A program made the translations under genes and the position numbers. A stretch of DNA of 64,000 nt from Myotis daubentonii (lineage: Eukaryota; Chordata; Mammalia; Chiroptera; Vespertilionidae): positions 40,385,167-40,449,166 of the forward strand of contig NC_081850.1 of assembly GCF_963259705.1 (NCBI RefSeq), in the 5' to 3' direction. Within the stretch, counting starts at the first letter, position 1. The number at the start of each line of letters is the position of its first letter. The notes beneath the pieces were generated by a model. It had not been told where the DNA came from, ran no database searches, and saw nothing but the letters and a program-made list of their open reading frames with translations. This document shows, in pieces, positions 1-9,127 of the stretch.

Positions 1-252
1 ACTTATAGTCTCAAAACACTTTTATTTAAAAACATCTTCTAAAGAACATAAGGTACAGTAACCACACGATTTTAGCATGGTGGGTTAAAAACAAAACAAA
101 AATACTTATTCAAATGCTTTATCTTTGCTATATCAAATAAGAACAAACTTAGAATCCTCAAAACAAACAAAACAAAAGAAAACCCCCACTAGGTTCCCAG
201 GGGGCATAGATGCACCACAGCCAACATCAAATGATGTTGTTTTCATCTTTTT
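1..252. other. AT-rich sequence, nothing recognised
   Basis: AT-rich DNA with A-rich runs. I see no repeat ends, splice signals or coding bias that would support a feature. Confidence 0.5.
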
Positions 253-530
253 AAAAATTGAGATATAATTGACACATCCTATATAATAAAAGGCTAATAT
301 GCAAATTGTCCCCTCGGGAGTTGACCAGGAGTTCGACCCACTGGGAGTTCGACCGCTTGCTATATCATGTGGTGACCACCAGCGGGCGGTGTGAAGGAAG
401 GCCCCAGCCACCCTGATCACCGACCAGGCCTAGGGACCCTACCCTTGCATAAATTTCATGCACCAGGCTTCTAGTAACATTATATTAGTTTAAAGTGTAC
501 AATATAATAATTTGGTATATGTATTGTTTC
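253..530. repeat. Old L1 3'-end fragment split by a Helitron
   Basis: The halves 253-276 (TTGAGATATAATTGACA) and 475-530 (TAACATTATATTAGTTT, then AAGTGTACAATATAAT) read as one continuous stretch typical of older mammalian L1 3' untranslated sequence. The interruption is exactly the Helitron at 277-474, so the L1 was there first. The L1 assignment is from memory of the consensus. Confidence 0.6.
277..474 (+). mobile_element. HeliBatN, non-autonomous Helitron, complete
   Basis: It starts TCCTATATAATAAAAGGC and ends with a short hairpin (GCAT, AAATTTC, ATGC) followed by GGCTTCTAG, matching Helitron TC...CTRR termini. The flanks are A at 276 and T at 475, the expected A|T insertion point, with no target-site duplication. 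At 198 bp it is far too short to encode a Rep/helicase, so it was moved in trans. It lies inside an old L1 fragment. Confidence 0.9.
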
Positions 531-537
531 ATCTTAG

Positions 538-760
538 TTTTTTTAAAAAAATATTTTTGTTGATTTCAGAAAGGAAGGGGGAGAGAGAGATAGAAACATC
601 AATGATGAGAGAGAATCATCGATCGGCTGCCTCCTGCATGTCCCACACTGGGGATCAAGCCCTAACCCTGGCATATGCCCCAACTGGTATTTGAGAATCT
701 AACTGTAACTTTCTGATTCATAGGTCAACGCTTAACCACTGAGCCATGCCAGCCGGGCTG
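538..760 (-). mobile_element. Ves SINE (tRNA-derived), minus strand
   Basis: The T-rich left end (complement of the A tail) is followed by TTGATTTCAGAAAGGAAGG, AAACATCAATGATGAGAG and a tRNA-like head ending CACTGAGCCATGCCAGCCGGGC. ATCTTAG at 531-537 and 761-767 is the likely target-site duplication. The head is the 'ATTCATAGGTC' type, which recurs at 22969, 25752, 30255 and 50953. Confidence 0.92.
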
Positions 761-767
761 ATCTTAG

Positions 768-987
768 GTTATAATTAAAAGATAACGAAGTCCAAATTTC
801 TACGTTTAAGTTCATCCTCTCTTTAAATTTTTCTTAAATATTTGCCATCTTACATTGTTTGCTGATGAGCATAGGAGGCGGAACAAGTAGGTAGACTACA
901 AATGCTAATAGAAAAATCTCTGAAATAACTCACTGTGTTTAGTTTAACAACCTTTTTCTCCCCTGGATATAGTTGAAGTTGAAATAC
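768..987. other. Unique sequence, nothing recognised
   Basis: AT-rich non-repetitive DNA with no feature I can support. Confidence 0.5.
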
Positions 988-1032
988 TTCATATATATCA
1001 TTTATCATATATCATATATCATATATATGATA
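988..1032. repeat. Degenerate ATATCAT simple repeat
   Basis: Alternating ATATATCATTTATCATATATCAT units with local self-complementarity. It abuts the inverted copy of a duplicated segment (1033-1127), so it lies at a rearrangement junction. Confidence 0.75.
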
Positions 1033-1127
1033 TGTTTTTGTAATTCAAGTTGAAAAGACCATGTTTATAGCTTTCTGGGTTTAGCTGTACATCCTGTTTT
1101 ATCTTAAGTTGGGACACAACCATTATT
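1033..1127 (-). repeat. Inverted copy of the segment at 1946-2040
   Basis: This 95-bp block is the reverse complement of 1946-2040 with two differences (about 98% identity). It shares TTCAAGTTGAAAAGACC and TAGCTTTCTGGGTTTAGC with that copy. Together with the direct repeat 1174-1330 it forms a duplication in which one part is flipped. Confidence 0.93.
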
Positions 1128-1139
1128 AAACATTTGTAA

Positions 1140-1141
<2 letters not shown>

Positions 1142-1172
<31 letters not shown>
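1142..1172. repeat. (AT)n microsatellite
   Basis: An uninterrupted AT dinucleotide run between the inverted block and the direct block of the local duplication. Confidence 0.95.
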
Positions 1173-1173
<1 letters not shown>

Positions 1174-1176
<3 letters not shown>

Positions 1177-1330
1177 CTTGTGGTATGGAATGTGCAAATA
1201 AAAGTCTTAGGAAAATATAAGGTTTTCTTCTTCCCCTACCTCCACAGTGTATGTTGAAAGCTACAGTACAAATCATTCAGGACAGATTGATATGCGTGGG
1301 AACCTTACTTGTTTATCTGTTGAAAATGAT
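1174..1330 (+). repeat. Direct repeat of 2228-2385
   Basis: This 157-bp block matches 2228-2385 with three substitutions and one single-base indel. Shared landmarks are GGAATGTGCAAATAAAAG, CCCTACCTCCACAG and GATTGATATGCGTGGGAAC. It is not a repeat family I know and looks like a local low-copy duplication. Confidence 0.93.
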
Positions 1331-1361
1331 ATATATTTTATTTAATATATATATATATTAT

Positions 1362-1582
1362 TTTTAAAAAAATATTTTTTAAAAATATTTTTATTGATTT
1401 CAGAGAGGAAGGGAGAGGGAAAGAGAGAAACATCAATGATGAGAGAGAATCATTGATCGGCTGCCTCCTGCACACCACCTCCTGGGGATTGAGCCTGCAA
1501 CCTGGGCATATGCCCTTGACTGGAATCGAACCCGGGACCCTTCAGACTGACACTCTATCCACAGAGCCAAACCAGCTAGGGC
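1362..1582 (-). mobile_element. Ves SINE, minus strand
   Basis: The order is poly-T/AT tail, TTGATTTCAGAGAGGAAGG, GGCTGCCTCCTGCACACC, GAATCGAACCCGGGACCC (complement of a B box) and a head ending CCAGCTAGGGC. It sits in AT-rich DNA directly after the duplicated block. No clear target-site duplication is visible. Confidence 0.92.
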
Positions 1583-1945
1583 TCATCATAGTTTCTGATA
1601 GTAAATGTTTTGGTTCTCAGGGAAGACATAAATATATTATCATGTTAATAGGTTTCCCCTCAAAACAGTGACTTCTAGGGGCTCCACCCACCTAACAAAT
1701 TGGAGAACACTGGCATGGTGGCAAGAACTCTGCTCTGAAATCAAGAGACTTGATGTTTTCTCTGAAGTGAAAATGGAGGTAGACTGAGTTACTTGTAAAT
1801 CCTTCAGTATCACCCCCGCCCTCCCACTCCCCAACCCCAGACAGAAAAAAAAATCTGCTTCTATAAATACCAGTTTACTGAAGAACCCAAGTATTGATCC
1901 TGTTGTGGTGAGGGTGTTTTTTGGTATCTTTTTTGCATTTTTCCA
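1583..1945. other. Unique sequence
   Basis: Non-repetitive DNA between the SINE and the second copy of the duplicated block. No feature recognised. Confidence 0.5.
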
Positions 1946-2040
1946 AATAATGGTTGTGTCCCAACTTAAGATAAAACAGTATGTACAGCTAAACCCAGAA
2001 AGCTATAAACATGGTCTTTTCAACTTGAATTACATAAACA
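1946..2040 (+). repeat. Second copy of the inverted segment
   Basis: Partner of 1033-1127 in the opposite orientation. It is separated from its direct-repeat partner (2228-2385) by 187 bp that are missing from the other copy. This suggests that this arrangement is ancestral and the 1.0-1.3 kb arrangement is derived. Confidence 0.93.
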
Positions 2041-2227
2041 TTTACTCCTTCATTCCCTTTATATTTGTAAACTCTATCAGTGAACCTAAAATGTTATGGA
2101 ATTTGGTCAAACTAAAACAGTAGCATAGCTATTTTTAAATAGCTGTGTATTTTGTACCAAATAGTGTATTTGTACCAAAATACTACAAATTATAACTGCT
2201 ATCTGCTTATAGAAATGCAGGCTTTGT

Positions 2228-2385
2228 TTTCTTGTGGCATGGAATGTGCAAATAAAAGTCTTAGGAAAATATAAGGTTTTCTTCTTCCCCTACCTCCACA
2301 GCGTATGTTGAAAGCTACAGTACAAATCATTCAGGACAGATTGATATGCGTGGGAACATTACTTGTTTTATCTGTTGAAAATGAT
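2228..2385 (+). repeat. Second copy of the direct repeat
   Basis: Partner of 1174-1330 at about 97% identity, with an extra T in GTTTTATCTG. It contains AATAAA, but nothing else suggests a transcript end. Confidence 0.93.
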
Positions 2386-2495
2386 CAATGAAAAGGCTTT
2401 AAAGTAACCGAAGACAAAAGAATATTTTTGAGAAATGCATAAAATGTGTCCCTTAATTTCTTTGGCCAAATGAGGAGTTGACTGTAGTTTATCTT

Positions 2496-2497
<2 letters not shown>

Positions 2498-2527
<30 letters not shown>
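2498..2527. repeat. (TC)n microsatellite
   Basis: About 15 TC units, not attached to a recognisable SINE. Confidence 0.95.
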
Positions 2528-2530
<3 letters not shown>

Positions 2531-2983
2531 TTGGTGGTTGAGTGGACAGATCAAGGAGCCCTTAGCATTGCTGAAGTCCTCAAGTGTTGTCATATTCTGT
2601 ACTAATAGAAATCTAAGTGGAATACTGTGGGTGCTCAACCTGAATTACTTTTAAGTCATTCCATACCGATGAGTGATTATTATACAGTAGGGCCTCAGAC
2701 TGCATTGTGTCTCCATTTCTACCCCTGGAAAATATTTAGGCGATTACCTGAAATGATGACAACAATAACAACAAAAACCTTCTCTTTGTAAATCTGTAAA
2801 AATTAAGCCAAGACTGGTTCATCAGACTATTATTTCTCTATAAAAGTTACTAGGCACATTCATTTATTTTTGATATGTATTCTTTGTTTGCACAAATATG
2901 TTCATTGTAGAAGAATCTCAAAACACAAATGAACAACAATAATGAAGAAATTCTTGACACCTGAAGAAATTACTATAATAACA
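2528..2983. other. Unique sequence
   Basis: No repeat ends or coding signal seen. Confidence 0.5.
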
Positions 2984-2991
2984 TTTTAGAA

Positions 2992-3180
2992 CAGTGGTTC
3001 TCAACCTTGGCTGCACATTATAATTACCCGGGAATCTTTTTAAAATCCTGATTTCTGGGCCTCATCCTCCGGAAATTCTGTTTCTTTGTTATGGGGTAAG
3101 CCCACAACATTAGTAACAAACCAGGATTTTAAAAAGATTCCCAGGTGATTCTAATGTGCAGCCAAGGTTGAGAACCACTG
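2992..3180. mobile_element. MER5B-like hAT-Charlie MITE with intact ends
   Basis: The termini are perfect 29-bp inverted repeats beginning CAGTGGTTCTCAACCTTGG, and imperfect pairing continues to about 57 bp. The element is flanked by a perfect 8-bp duplication TTTTAGAA (2984-2991 and 3181-3188), the hAT signature. At 189 bp it has no room for a transposase. The family name is from memory; the superfamily call rests on the ends. Confidence 0.88.
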
Positions 3181-3188
3181 TTTTAGAA

Positions 3189-3555
3189 GCTAATCTTTCA
3201 GTCTTCTGAGTTTACCAGAGGAATGTATGTAGCAGAATTCTTAGTCATAAAGTCAGCTAGTGAATAACCTCTCCTCCTTTCCTAAGTGGAGGGTCTATTA
3301 GCTTTATGTTTAAGGAACTGAGAAGAGAAGTTGCCAGGTCTGAGCTACCACCAGGCAATCCCTAAATCCATCTGTTGTGCTTGGAGAATCGGTTTAGCTT
3401 TGGGTTGTAAATTTAATGTCCAAGAAGAAGGGTAAGGTAAACTTTTTCTTCTTGGAGAGTTGAAAAGGAAATAACTGAGCCCTAAGGCAAACATAGGGGG
3501 AAGGGAAATGACTGAGAACTTAAGGAAGTCAGAAGAACTCTGGTCTGGTCACCAG
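3189..3555. other. Unique sequence
   Basis: Non-repetitive DNA. No feature supported. Confidence 0.5.
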
Positions 3556-3559
3556 TAAG

Positions 3560-3680
3560 ACTGAATTTAGAGCCTAACCACTGTGTGACCTTGGGTCAAT
3601 TGCCAACCTCTCTAGGCACTGGTATTCCCATTTCTGAAATGAAGGGGAGATCAGGGAGAGTGACAGGTAAGAAGGAGACT
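3560..3680 (+). repeat. MIR SINE fragment
   Basis: Contains CACTGTGTGACCTTGGGTCA, then AACCTCTCTAGGC and CATTTCTGAAATGAAGGGG, matching the MIR core in the forward direction with old-age divergence. Confidence 0.75.
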
Positions 3681-3856
3681 GCAGAAATGTCAAAGACATG
3701 GTTCCTACTTAGTTGGAAAGACTAGCCTGCGCAAGAACTACAATTCTAAATTGAGTTGTTGTTGGTGGTGGTGAAAAGATGAGGAAGGAAAGGACCTTAA
3801 CAGAGGGCTCAGCTAAAAGTCTGATCTCATTTAATACCTTCATTCAGGACCTAGAC

Positions 3857-4172
3857 CTGTGCTGTCCAATACAGTGGCATCTACCCACATGTGGCTACTT
3901 GAGCACACAAGTTGTAACTAGCCTGAAATCTGTAGGTATAAAACACATTCTGGATTTTTTAAACTTTAGTACAAGTAAGTGTAAAATATCCCTTTGATAA
4001 TTTTAAAATATTGATTCAATGTTGAAATGATAGCATGTTGGATATATTAGGTTAGATAAAATATAGTATAGGAATTTATTTTACGTGTTTCTTTAAAAAT
4101 TTTTTAATGTGGCCACTAGAAAATTTTAAATAGCATCTATGGCTTGCATTCTCTTTCTGTTGGAGAGTGCTG
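3857..4172 (-). mobile_element. MER33-like hAT-Charlie DNA transposon
   Basis: The left end CTGTGCTGTCCAATACAG and right end TTGGAGAGTGCTG are related inverted termini. The inside has CCACATGTGGCTACTTGAG and AATGTGGCCACTAGAAAATT, as in the ~320-bp MER33 group. No clean 8-bp duplication survives, consistent with great age. Confidence 0.65.
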
Positions 4173-5059
4173 GTCTAGGACATCGTGTGAGTGGGGTACA
4201 CTTTGGGAAAATGTGCAATCATTAACCTGTATGTGGATATGGAAGATGTTATAACTGTTCAGCCTGGTCTAGTAGAATGAGTGTCATCAGAAACCCAGAT
4301 CCTTCAGAGACAAGAGAAAAGCAGAAAAAAATGGGATGATTAGAACACTTGAAGGCGAATAATGATAAAGGCTTACAACAACATATGGCTATGAACTTCC
4401 GTATGACAAAAAGCAGTTCAGAGTTAGTCTGACTGCAGGGCCACATGCCTGAGCGGTGCACCCCCTCTGGCAGTGGTTGATTGCTTTCACTGTGCCTTCC
4501 TGCAGGCAACTTTGTAATAAATAGCTTTAGGCAAGAAGGCAAGAGTGGGAGGGAGGGAAGAAACAGGGACCAGTTTATAAAGCATGTTTATAGACTTTAT
4601 AGATTGGCCTCATGAAAGAATGAGATAATATGTGTCAGTAAATGATTACAACTGCCCTGAAAAACTGGAGGCATTTGCTAAATAGCAATTGGTCTTCCTG
4701 GAAAATTTCCTTTACCTCATACAGATGAATCATTTACTTCCAGAAAACAGCACACTTACTGGAGGCGCAGTTCAGTCCTAGTAATTAAATTCAGTTAGCC
4801 CAGTAGGGTCAGATTTCATGGTAACGTGGCAGGAGGGAGACTACAACTAAAAGGACCCTGAGAATGTCCTCAACACCATATCCAATGGCTTTTCACAGTC
4901 TTCATCCGTCTAAACTGCAGAGCACCACTTGACAGAAAAAAAACCTTCCCTTCAGCATTTTCTTCTCCACTGCCTCCTGTGATGTGATGCCCGAGCCCTC
5001 TCACTGCCTGACCCATCTTGTCAGGGACTTAGTGCAGCACCAATTGAAGAGCCGAGGTT
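4173..5059. other. Unique sequence
   Basis: No element ends recognised. A 97-codon minus-strand open frame at 4249-4542 has no recognisable motif and no splice context, so I do not call it a gene. Confidence 0.5.
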
Positions 5060-5140
5060 TGTGGGTTGTGATGAAAGGTTGGTGTAATAGTTTATGTAAA
5101 GCGTATAGTAGATTCTCAATACATGATAGCTATTAGTGTT
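5060..5140 (+). repeat. Possible MIR 3' fragment
   Basis: TGTAAAGCGTATAGTAG followed by TTCTCAATACATGATAGC resembles the end of MIR (TAAAGCGC...AGTAGGTGCTCAATAAATG). It is short and diverged. Confidence 0.45.
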
Positions 5141-5600
5141 TTTTATTACTTTTTACTGAATTATTTTTTCATCCAAGCCCTTTAAGTTCTCCCCTCTCTA
5201 TACATTACAAAATTGTATCTACTTCTTTAGTTTCAAATGTCACCTCATAAGTAATAGAAGGCTGCAAATGCCACATCTGAAATCCTCTTTGGATGCAGAG
5301 TATAAGCATTTTCAATGTTTCCTAGGCATCTGGTTAACACCCAAGTACTTTTTTCCTCCCAAATCTCCTTGTCTCTCAAGTGCCCTCCTGTCAAAACACC
5401 ACTTCACTTTTGCCAGGTACAGCCCCACAGATGTGGGCCTGGATCTTCCACTGCCTCTTGTTACGTCCTTGCACACCCCACATCTCTGTAAATACATACA
5501 AGCCAGCGTGCTAACGAATTCCCATGTGAACTTATTTTGTGTTCATGTGGGGGTTCCAGGAGACCATGGAAGATTTTTGTTTGTTTTTTTTGTGTGTGTC
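5141..5600. other. Unique sequence
   Basis: The open frame spanning 5268-5816 runs from unique DNA into antisense SINE and has no coding motif. Nothing else is visible. Confidence 0.5.
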
Positions 5601-5617
5601 TTTTTCTTTTTTTTTTT

Positions 5618-5833
5618 AAAAAATATATTTTTATTGATTTCAGAGAGGAAGGGAGAGGAAGAGAGAGATAGAAACATCAATGATGAGAGAGAATCATTGA
5701 TGGGCTGCCTCCTACATGCCCCCCACTGGGGACTGAGACCGCAACCCGGGTATGTGCCCATGACTGGAATCAAACCTGGGCCCCTTCAGTCTGCAGGCCG
5801 ATGCTCTATCCACTGAGCCAAACCAACTAGGGC
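5618..5833 (-). mobile_element. Ves SINE, minus strand
   Basis: Canonical order: T-rich tail, ATTTTTATTGATTTCAGAG, GAAACATCAATGATGAG, GGGCTGCCTCCTACATGCC, then a head ending CCAACTAGGGC. It abuts a second SINE of an older subfamily. Confidence 0.93.
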
Positions 5834-5835
5834 TG

Positions 5836-6060
5836 TTGTGTTTTAAATTGGTTTTTAGAGAGAGAGGAAGAGAGAGGGAGAGAGAGAAAGAAAGAGAGAG
5901 AGATCAATGTGAGAAGGAAATATCCATTGGCTGCCTCCTGCATGTCTCCTACAGGGGGATCAAGGCCAAAACCCAGGCATGTGCCTTGACTGGGAATCAA
6001 ACCGACAACTTTTTGGTGCACAGGACAACACCCAACCAACTGAGCCACACCAGCCAGGGC
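5836..6060 (-). mobile_element. Older Ves-related SINE, minus strand
   Basis: It has GGTTTTTAGAGAGAGAGG, a long GA-rich stretch, ATCAATGTGAGAAGG, TTTTTGGTGCACAGGAC and a head ending GAGCCACACCAGCCAGGGC. The 'TTTGGTGCA...CCAACCAACTGAGCC' head separates it from the 'CTTCAGTC...CTATCCACTGAGCC' copies. It lies head to tail behind the SINE at 5618-5833. Confidence 0.88.
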
Positions 6061-6095
6061 AACCGTGGAAGTTTTATGATTGGGTGGAGATGCCT

Positions 6096-6172
6096 TTTTT
6101 TAAAACCAGTTTATTGAGGTCTGATTGGCATACAAAAAGCTGTGCATATTTAATGTATACAACTTTTTATGA
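6096..6172. repeat. L1 3'-end fragment
   Basis: CAGTTTATTGAGGTCTGATT, GGCATACAAAAAGCTGTG and CATATTTAATGTATACAAC match the common mammalian L1M 3' UTR segment. Confidence 0.65.
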
Positions 6173-6194
6173 TTGATGGGAAAGCAAAAGAGAT

Positions 6195-6295
6195 TGTGTT
6201 GACAAGCTTTAGCTGTGGGACACTGGACAGGTCATGTCACCTCCCTGCCTTAGTTCCTTCATTTGTAGGATGAGTGATCTGGACTTTATCTTTAA
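6195..6295 (+). repeat. Probable MIR fragment
   Basis: AGCTGTGGGACACTGGACAG, then TCACCTCCCTGCCTTAGTTC and TTCATTTGTAGGATGAG follow the MIR core pattern. Confidence 0.6.
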
Positions 6296-6941
6296 ACATC
6301 CCAGTACCAGGATGCTGAGCTTCTAGAAAGCAATAGACATGTAGAGCAAGATAAGGAGCACAATATTATTCTAAGCTTTGCCAAAAGCAGGATAGTGAGA
6401 ATGGATTGGTATTCTCAAAAAGTTCACCTTAAGGGTAAGTTTCAATAGTTATAATAAATCCACACTGTATAAGTAAAACCTTGCCATACCTGAGAAGTTT
6501 CATGTGCTTGTTATAGTTTTTGTTATTAAAATTATCATTTATTGATTATAAATTATATGATTTATTAATCATACAAATAGTTTTATTATTATTTTTTTTA
6601 ATTAAATCTTTATTGTTCAGATGATTACATTTGTTCCTCTTTTTCCCCCCCATATCTCCCCCCTCCCAGTTCCCGCCCCACCCTCCGCCCTCACTCCCCA
6701 CCCACTGTCCTCATCCATTAGTGCATGATTTTTGTCCAGTCTCTTCCCGCATCTCCCACACCCCTTTCCCCCCCAAGAATAGTCAGTCCATTCCCTTTCT
6801 ATGTCCCTGATTCTATTATAATCACCAGTTCATTCTGTTCATCAGATTATTTATTCACTTGATTCTTAGATTCACTTGTTGATAGATTCGTATTTGTTGT
6901 TCATAATTTGTATATTTACCTTTTTCTTCCTCTTCCTCTTC

Positions 6942-7602
6942 TTAAAGGATACCTTTCAGCATTTCATATAATCCTGGTTTTGTGGTGATGAACTCCTTTA
7001 GCTTTTCCTTATCTGTGAAGCTCTTTATCTGACCTTCAATTCTGAATGATAGCTTTGCTGGATAAAGTAATCTTGGTTGTAGGTTCTTGGTATTCATCAC
7101 TTTGAATATTTCTTGCCACTCCCTTCTGGCCTGCAAAGTTTCTGTTGAGAAATCAGCTGACAGTCGTACGGGTATTCCCTTCTGGTAACTGAGTTTCTTT
7201 CTCTTGCTCTTTTTAAGATTCTCTCTTTATCTTTTGCTCTTGGCATTTTAATTATGATGTGTCTTGGTGTGGTCCTCTTTGGATTCCTTTTGTTTGGGGT
7301 TCTCTGCTCTTCCTGGACTTGTAAGTCTATTTCTTTCACCAGGTGGGGGAAGTTTTCTGTCCTTATTTCTTCAAATAGGTTTTCAATATCTTGCTCTCTC
7401 TCATCTTCTGGCACCCCTATAATTCTGATGTTGGTACGCTTGATGCTGTCCCAGAAGCTCCTTACACTATCCTCGCATTTTTGGATTCTTTTTTCATTTT
7501 GCTTTTCCGGTTGGGTGTTTTTTGCTTCCTCGCATTTCAAATCATTGACTTGATTCTTGCGCTCCTCTGGTCTGCTGTCGGGAGTCTGTATAATATTCGT
7601 TG
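6942..7602 (-). pseudogene. HAL1 ORF1 remnant, 5'-truncated and frameshifted
   Basis: This encodes the L1-type ORF1 RNA-recognition and C-terminal regions (IIGVPEDEREQDIENLFEE, PRHIIIKMPRAKDKERIL, QPRLLYPAKLSFRIEGQIK) in two frames (7097-7540 and 6942-7136). Compared with the intact copy at 13060-13908, bases are lost near 7183 (TTCTGGTAAC against TTGTAGGTAAC), which breaks the frame. The N-terminal third is absent because the chimeric junction falls inside the gene. It cannot make a functional ORF1 protein. Confidence 0.88.
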
Positions 7603-7605
7603 CCG

Positions 7606-8037
7606 GGGTCCAACCCCAGCAGGTCCAGGGGTCCCCAAAGGTGTGGACGGAGTCGGCGAAGAAGGAATGAAATGGAGACAGCGTTCAGTTGATCAGCAAC
7701 CTAGCCAGGATCTCTAGCCCGGATCTCCAGAGAGGTTCTGCTTCGGATCTCCAGCGAGGTTCTGTAGCCATGTTCCCTCGCTAGGTTCTCCAGCCAGGTT
7801 CTGTCCAGGCTCTCCAGTCAGGTTCAGTGTCCAGGTTCCAGTCAGGTTCTCCTGCCAATCTCTGTAGTCAGGTTCAGTCCAGGATCCCTTGCCATGTTCT
7901 CCCGCTAGGCTCTGTCTCTAGGCTCTGAGGCCAGTCCCTCTCCAGGATCCTCCGGCATGCTCTCTCCAGCAAAGTTCTTCTGTCTCTAGGCTCCGTGTAG
8001 GTTCTGTCTTCTGAATTCTTTTCTAAGTTCTGAGTGT
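7606..8037 (-). other. Foreign 5' segment of the chimera, possibly ERV LTR-derived
   Basis: GC-richer than its surroundings. On the plus strand it begins TGCCGGGGTCCAACCCC, so on the minus strand it ends GGGGTTGGACCCCGGCA, with the terminal CA expected of an LTR. The motif AGGTTC recurs roughly every 20-40 bp (AGAGGTTCTG, CCAGGTTCTG, TCAGGTTCAG). An LTR-initiated transcript reading into HAL1 would give this structure, but the LTR identity is inference; template switching to another RNA would also fit. No retroviral gene is present. Confidence 0.5.
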
Positions 8038-8053
8038 AAATAGTTTTATTATT

Positions 8054-8090
8054 TATTATTGACAGTATTACAGAGGTTCCCCCATTTCCC
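8054..8090 (-). repeat. Short L1 3'-tail remnant
   Basis: TTATTATTGACAGTATTACA then GAGGTTCCCCCATTTCCC resembles the bat L1 3' end also seen at 33602 and 43627. The chimeric HAL1 landed in its T-rich tail. Confidence 0.45.
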
Positions 8091-8119
8091 ACAATCATAA
8101 AAACCTTGTTGAGTTTTAA

Positions 8120-8535
8120 TTTTATAGATTAAAATAAATGGTTTATTTATTTATTAAACATAATGTAAATACCAATACGTATCCAATGTAAAAAGTTCAA
8201 GCAATAGAGAAAATGAAAAGAAGACAGTAAAAATCACTCTTTAACATGGCCATCTAAATGTAATTGTTTTTGAAATTTTGGTTAGTATCCTAAGGTATGT
8301 GACCTTATGTAAAAGAGATCAAACTATAAATGCTGTTTTGTAACCTGCTTTTTAAGAAACTCTTTAATATATTGTAGACATACTTTTTCAATTATGACTG
8401 TTGGTCTTCTGTAATGACTATAGTTCATTGTATGACTATACCTAATATATTTATTTACTCCTTTCCCAATGGACATGTAAGCTATTTCTAATTTCTCACT
8501 ATTAGGCTGTGATGAATGTCAAGCCATACCAAAGC
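8120..8535. repeat. Ancient L1 fragment
   Basis: TAACCTGCTTTTTAAGAAAC, TTCATTGTATGACTATACC and CCCAATGGACATGTAAGC, then AGGCTGTGATGAATGTC, follow the order of a well-known L1M 3' region, heavily diverged. Confidence 0.5.
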
Positions 8536-9110
8536 TTACAAACATATTTAAACACACTCATAGAAAGAACAGATGCATTTTCTTAGGTAATTAAGAGGCA
8601 GCCAATAAATACACTTTGATAATCAGATTGTCCCTGCAATGACCCAATTCCTGATTTGCAAAAGATTAGTGCATTGTGACCATTATTTTCCTGAAGGGTG
8701 GAAACTTACACTTAATCACTGTATCTAAAAATTAATTTCATGCTATTAGAGATGGAAAGATAATATAAAGCATCCCTTTCCCAGCTGAAACTATCGTTAT
8801 CTCTAATTAAAGCATCCCTGATGCACATGATAAAACATGTACTGGCTTCTCATCTCATTTGAATATAAAGTTTTATTGTCATGCATGTTAAAAGCTCTTC
8901 TTTGTTTCACTAAGTCAATAATACCTTTGACTTGGGCTGACACCATTTCCTCTTGTTAATCATTGACTATAGATTTCAGGTTATGGGTTTGATGAATACA
9001 AACAAAAGACAAACATTTCTATAAATGAAAAAGTTTAATTTAAAACAATTCCAAATCCCAAACAGATTAAAATAATGTTATGAGGTAATTCTAAAAGAAT
9101 ATTTTAGGAA
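8536..9110. other. Repeat-free AT-rich sequence, possible conserved element
   Basis: No repeat ends are seen. The stretch holds many homeodomain-like TAAT/ATTA cores (CTTAATCACTG, AAAATTAATTTCATG, TCTCTAATTAAAGC) and TTTGCAAAAGATTAG. This is the texture of many conserved non-coding elements, but conservation cannot be seen in one sequence. Confidence 0.3.
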
Positions 9111-9127
9111 TGAATTTGCATGTTTGC

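Larger units (their letters stand above)
6591..8037 (-). mobile_element. Chimeric HAL1 retrocopy with a foreign 5' segment
   Basis: A single insertion bounded by a perfect 16-bp duplication, AAATAGTTTTATTATT, at 6575-6590 and 8038-8053, and ending in an A tail (T run on the plus strand). Read on the minus strand, the 5' part (8037-7606) is not HAL1. From about 7605 to 6591 it is the ORF1 C-terminal two thirds plus the HAL1 3' UTR with TTTATT (AATAAA). A long duplication and A tail point to L1-type target-primed insertion, so the two parts were probably joined before or during retrotransposition. There is no ORF2. Confidence 0.85.

Noticed and set aside
2228..2385. Polyadenylation site (AATAAA) of a transcript
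   Set aside because: No GU-rich downstream element or upstream exon is evident, and the motif is expected by chance in AT-rich DNA.
5268..5816. 182-codon open frame
   Set aside because: Its second half is antisense Ves SINE and the first half has no recognisable protein motif.
7606..8037. Stand-alone solo LTR insertion into HAL1
   Set aside because: The 16-bp duplication surrounds the LTR-like part plus HAL1 together, HAL1 does not continue on the other side, and no 4-6-bp LTR duplication is visible.
7874..8098. 74-codon frame across the chimera's 5' segment
   Set aside because: It crosses the target-site duplication into flanking DNA and consists of low-complexity repeats.
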